From: Epsilonproteobacteria bacterium UBA6211
GTDB lineage: Bacteria; Campylobacterota; Campylobacteria; Campylobacterales; Arcobacteraceae
Direction of reading: 5' to 3'
NCBI GenBank assembly: GCA_002421845.1
Contig: DISL01000012.1
Coordinates: forward strand, 1-7,786
DNA length: 7,786 nt
The notes below the pieces were generated by a model. The model was given only the letters and a program-made list of their open reading frames with translations. It made no database searches and was not told where the DNA came from. Below, piece by piece: positions 6,177 to 7,786 of the stretch. Both the position numbers and the translations under genes were made by a program. The stretch's first letter is position 1. The number at the start of each line of letters is the position of its first letter.

Positions 6177-7786
6177 ATGTCGATAATGATTACTAAAAGA
6201 AATGGACGTAAAGAGATTTTAGACATCTCAAAAATTCAAAAAAACACTATAGCTGCCACAGAAGGACTTGAATACGTAAGTCAAAGTGAACTTGAAATAG
6301 ATGCCCAAATTAAATTTATAGACGGGATGTCAAGTAGTGATATACAAGATGCTCTTATAAAAACTGCCGTAGAAAAAATAGATATTGACGCACCAAACTG
6401 GACTTTTGTTGCCGCAAGACTTTTTTTATTTGACCTATACCACAGAGTAGGTAAAGCAACTTACGGTATCAAAGGCAAACCTTACTGCCATATTAAAGAT
6501 TATATTAAATATGGACAAAATGCAGGGAGAATACTTTTAGGCTTAGAGATTGGTTATGATTTAGATGAATTAGACTCTCATATAGATTGCACCAGAGATT
6601 ATCAGTTTAACTACCTTGGGATAAAAACATTATACGATAGATATTTAATAAAAAATAGCAAAGCTGAGCCGATTGAGCTCCCTCAACAAATGTTTATGGC
6701 AATAGCTATGTTCTTAGCTCAAAATGAGGTAGAAAAAACTCAAAAAGCAAAAGAATTTTACGATGTTATTTCAAAATTTGAAGTAATGTTAGCAACGCCT
6801 ACACTATCAAATGCAAGGACTCCAAGACATCAATTAAGTAGTTGTTATATAGGTTCATCACCTGATAATATTGAAGGTATATTTGATGGTTATAAAGAGA
6901 TGGCACTATTATCTAAATATGGTGGTGGAATTGGTTGGGATTGGAACTCAATCAGAGCACTTGGTGGAGTTATAGATAACCACAAAAATGCAGCAGGTGG
7001 GGTTGTACCGTTTTTAAAAATCACAAACGACTTAGCCCTAGCAGTTGACCAATTAGGGACAAGAAAAGGTGCAATTGCGGTTTATTTAGAACCTTGGCAT
7101 ATGGATGTGGTGGACTTCATAGACTTGAAGAAAAACAGCGGTGAAGAAAGAAGAAGAGCCCATGACCTATTCCCTGCACTTTGGATAAGCGATTTATTTA
7201 TGAAAAGGGTAGCTAGCGATTCACATTGGACCCTTTTTGACCCGTATGAAGTAAAAGACCTAGCAGAGCTTTACGGCGAAGATTTTGAAAAGAGATATGA
7301 AGAGTACGAAAACAATCCGGAAATCACAAAAGAACAAATGAAAGCAAAAGATTTATGGAAAAAAATCTTAACTTCATATTTTGAAAGCGGTAGCCCGTTT
7401 TTATGTTTCAAAGACAATGCAAACAGAGCAAATCCAAACAACCACACCGGATTTATTAGAAGCTCAAACCTTTGTACGGAAATTTTCCAAAACACAAATC
7501 CAAACTACTATAAAGTAAGAGTAGAATTTGATGACGGTACTGTAAGCGTGTTTAACGAAGACGAAGATGTGAAACTAGATAGCGGTTTAGTGAAAAAAGC
7601 AAACAAAATAACAGCCCTAGATAGTCTTGGCGGTAAAAAAATATTTATAGTCGAGAAAGAAAAAATAGACGGGGATACGGCAGTATGTAACCTTGCATCT
7701 ATAAATCTTAGCAAAACAAACACGAAAGAGGACATCGAAAGGGTTACTAAAGTAGCTATTAGAATGCTTGATAATGTAATAGACCT
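6177..7786 (+). CDS. nrdA: Class I ribonucleotide reductase, large (alpha) subunit NrdA (3' end outside window)
   Basis: NrdA reduces ribonucleotides to deoxyribonucleotides for DNA synthesis, working with the radical-generating beta subunit NrdB, which is not in view. The frame is open from ATG 6177, with AAGG eight bases upstream, to the right edge: 536 complete codons of roughly 790 expected. An N-terminal ATP-cone regulatory domain covers about residues 4-92 (ITKRNGRKEILDISKIQ). The barrel follows with LATPTLSNARTPRHQLSSC, where C223 is the counterpart of E. coli C225. KYGGGIGWDW is at 247-256 and YLEPWHMD at 303-310. The catalytic NLCTEI supplies N431, C433 and E435 (E. coli N437, C439, E441). 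VCNLASINLS supplies C504 (E. coli C462). The remaining barrel and the C-terminal cysteine pair lie outside. Between C433 and C504 there are about 48 residues more than in E. coli. Codon use drifts toward C/G-ending codons in the later part compared with thiC and mrp. Confidence 0.95.
   Translation, partial: MSIMITKRNGRKEILDISKIQKNTIAATEGLEYVSQSELEIDAQIKFIDGMSSSDIQDALIKTAVEKIDIDAPNWTFVAARLFLFDLYHRVGKATYGIKGKPYCHIKDYIKYGQNAGRILLGLEIGYDLDELDSHIDCTRDYQFNYLGIKTLYDRYLIKNSKAEPIELPQQMFMAIAMFLAQNEVEKTQKAKEFYDVISKFEVMLATPTLSNARTPRHQLSSCYIGSSPDNIEGIFDGYKEMALLSKYGGGIGWDWNSIRALGGVIDNHKNAAGGVVPFLKITNDLALAVDQLGTRKGAIAVYLEPWHMDVVDFIDLKKNSGEERRRAHDLFPALWISDLFMKRVASDSHWTLFDPYEVKDLAELYGEDFEKRYEEYENNPEITKEQMKAKDLWKKILTSYFESGSPFLCFKDNANRANPNNHTGFIRSSNLCTEIFQNTNPNYYKVRVEFDDGTVSVFNEDEDVKLDSGLVKKANKITALDSLGGKKIFIVEKEKIDGDTAVCNLASINLSKTNTKEDIERVTKVAIRMLDNVID

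Noticed and set aside
7470..7690. Intein or frameshift in NrdA between the two cysteine motifs
   Set aside because: The extra segment is only about 48 residues, has no splicing motifs, and stays in frame with conserved sequence on both sides.
7271..7735. Two minus-strand ORFs of about 75 codons opposite nrdA
   Set aside because: They lie antisense to conserved NrdA sequence and have no recognisable product.

Overview
The window is AT-rich, with short gaps and strong preference for A/T-ending codons. It carries housekeeping genes whose protein sequences look like Campylobacterota (formerly Epsilonproteobacteria). Extended -10 promoters preceded by T-runs, with no clear -35 boxes, fit that group. 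I cannot name the genus from sequence alone.

Layout. On the minus strand, reading right to left, are glnD (about 3270 to 727) and then a gene cut by the left edge that encodes a PIN-domain protein of the PIN-PhoH ATPase type (629 to 1). On the plus strand, left to right, are thiC (3437-4771), an Mrp/ApbC-type Fe-S cluster carrier (4854-6005), and nrdA, the class I ribonucleotide reductase large subunit, cut by the right edge (6177-7786). glnD and thiC diverge from a gap of 166 bases that holds one good -10 element for each direction. No gap exceeds 300 bases. I see no tRNA, rRNA, insertion sequence, CRISPR array or phage gene.

How the genes may work together. GlnD uridylylates and de-uridylylates PII proteins in response to glutamine, but no PII gene is in view. 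ThiC is a radical-SAM enzyme with a C-terminal 4Fe-4S motif that makes the pyrimidine half of thiamine. The next gene encodes the ATPase family (ApbC/Mrp) whose loss in Salmonella impairs thiamine pyrimidine synthesis through Fe-S enzymes, so this pair is functionally suggestive. NrdA starts a separate unit with its own candidate promoters after a hairpin.

I found no undescribed multigene system. The points worth a second look are small: a triple SD-like repeat and a six-codon ORF at the glnD start, a cysteine-rich tail on Mrp, an insertion between catalytic cysteines in NrdA, a duplicated -10 module before nrdA, and a codon-use shift within nrdA.
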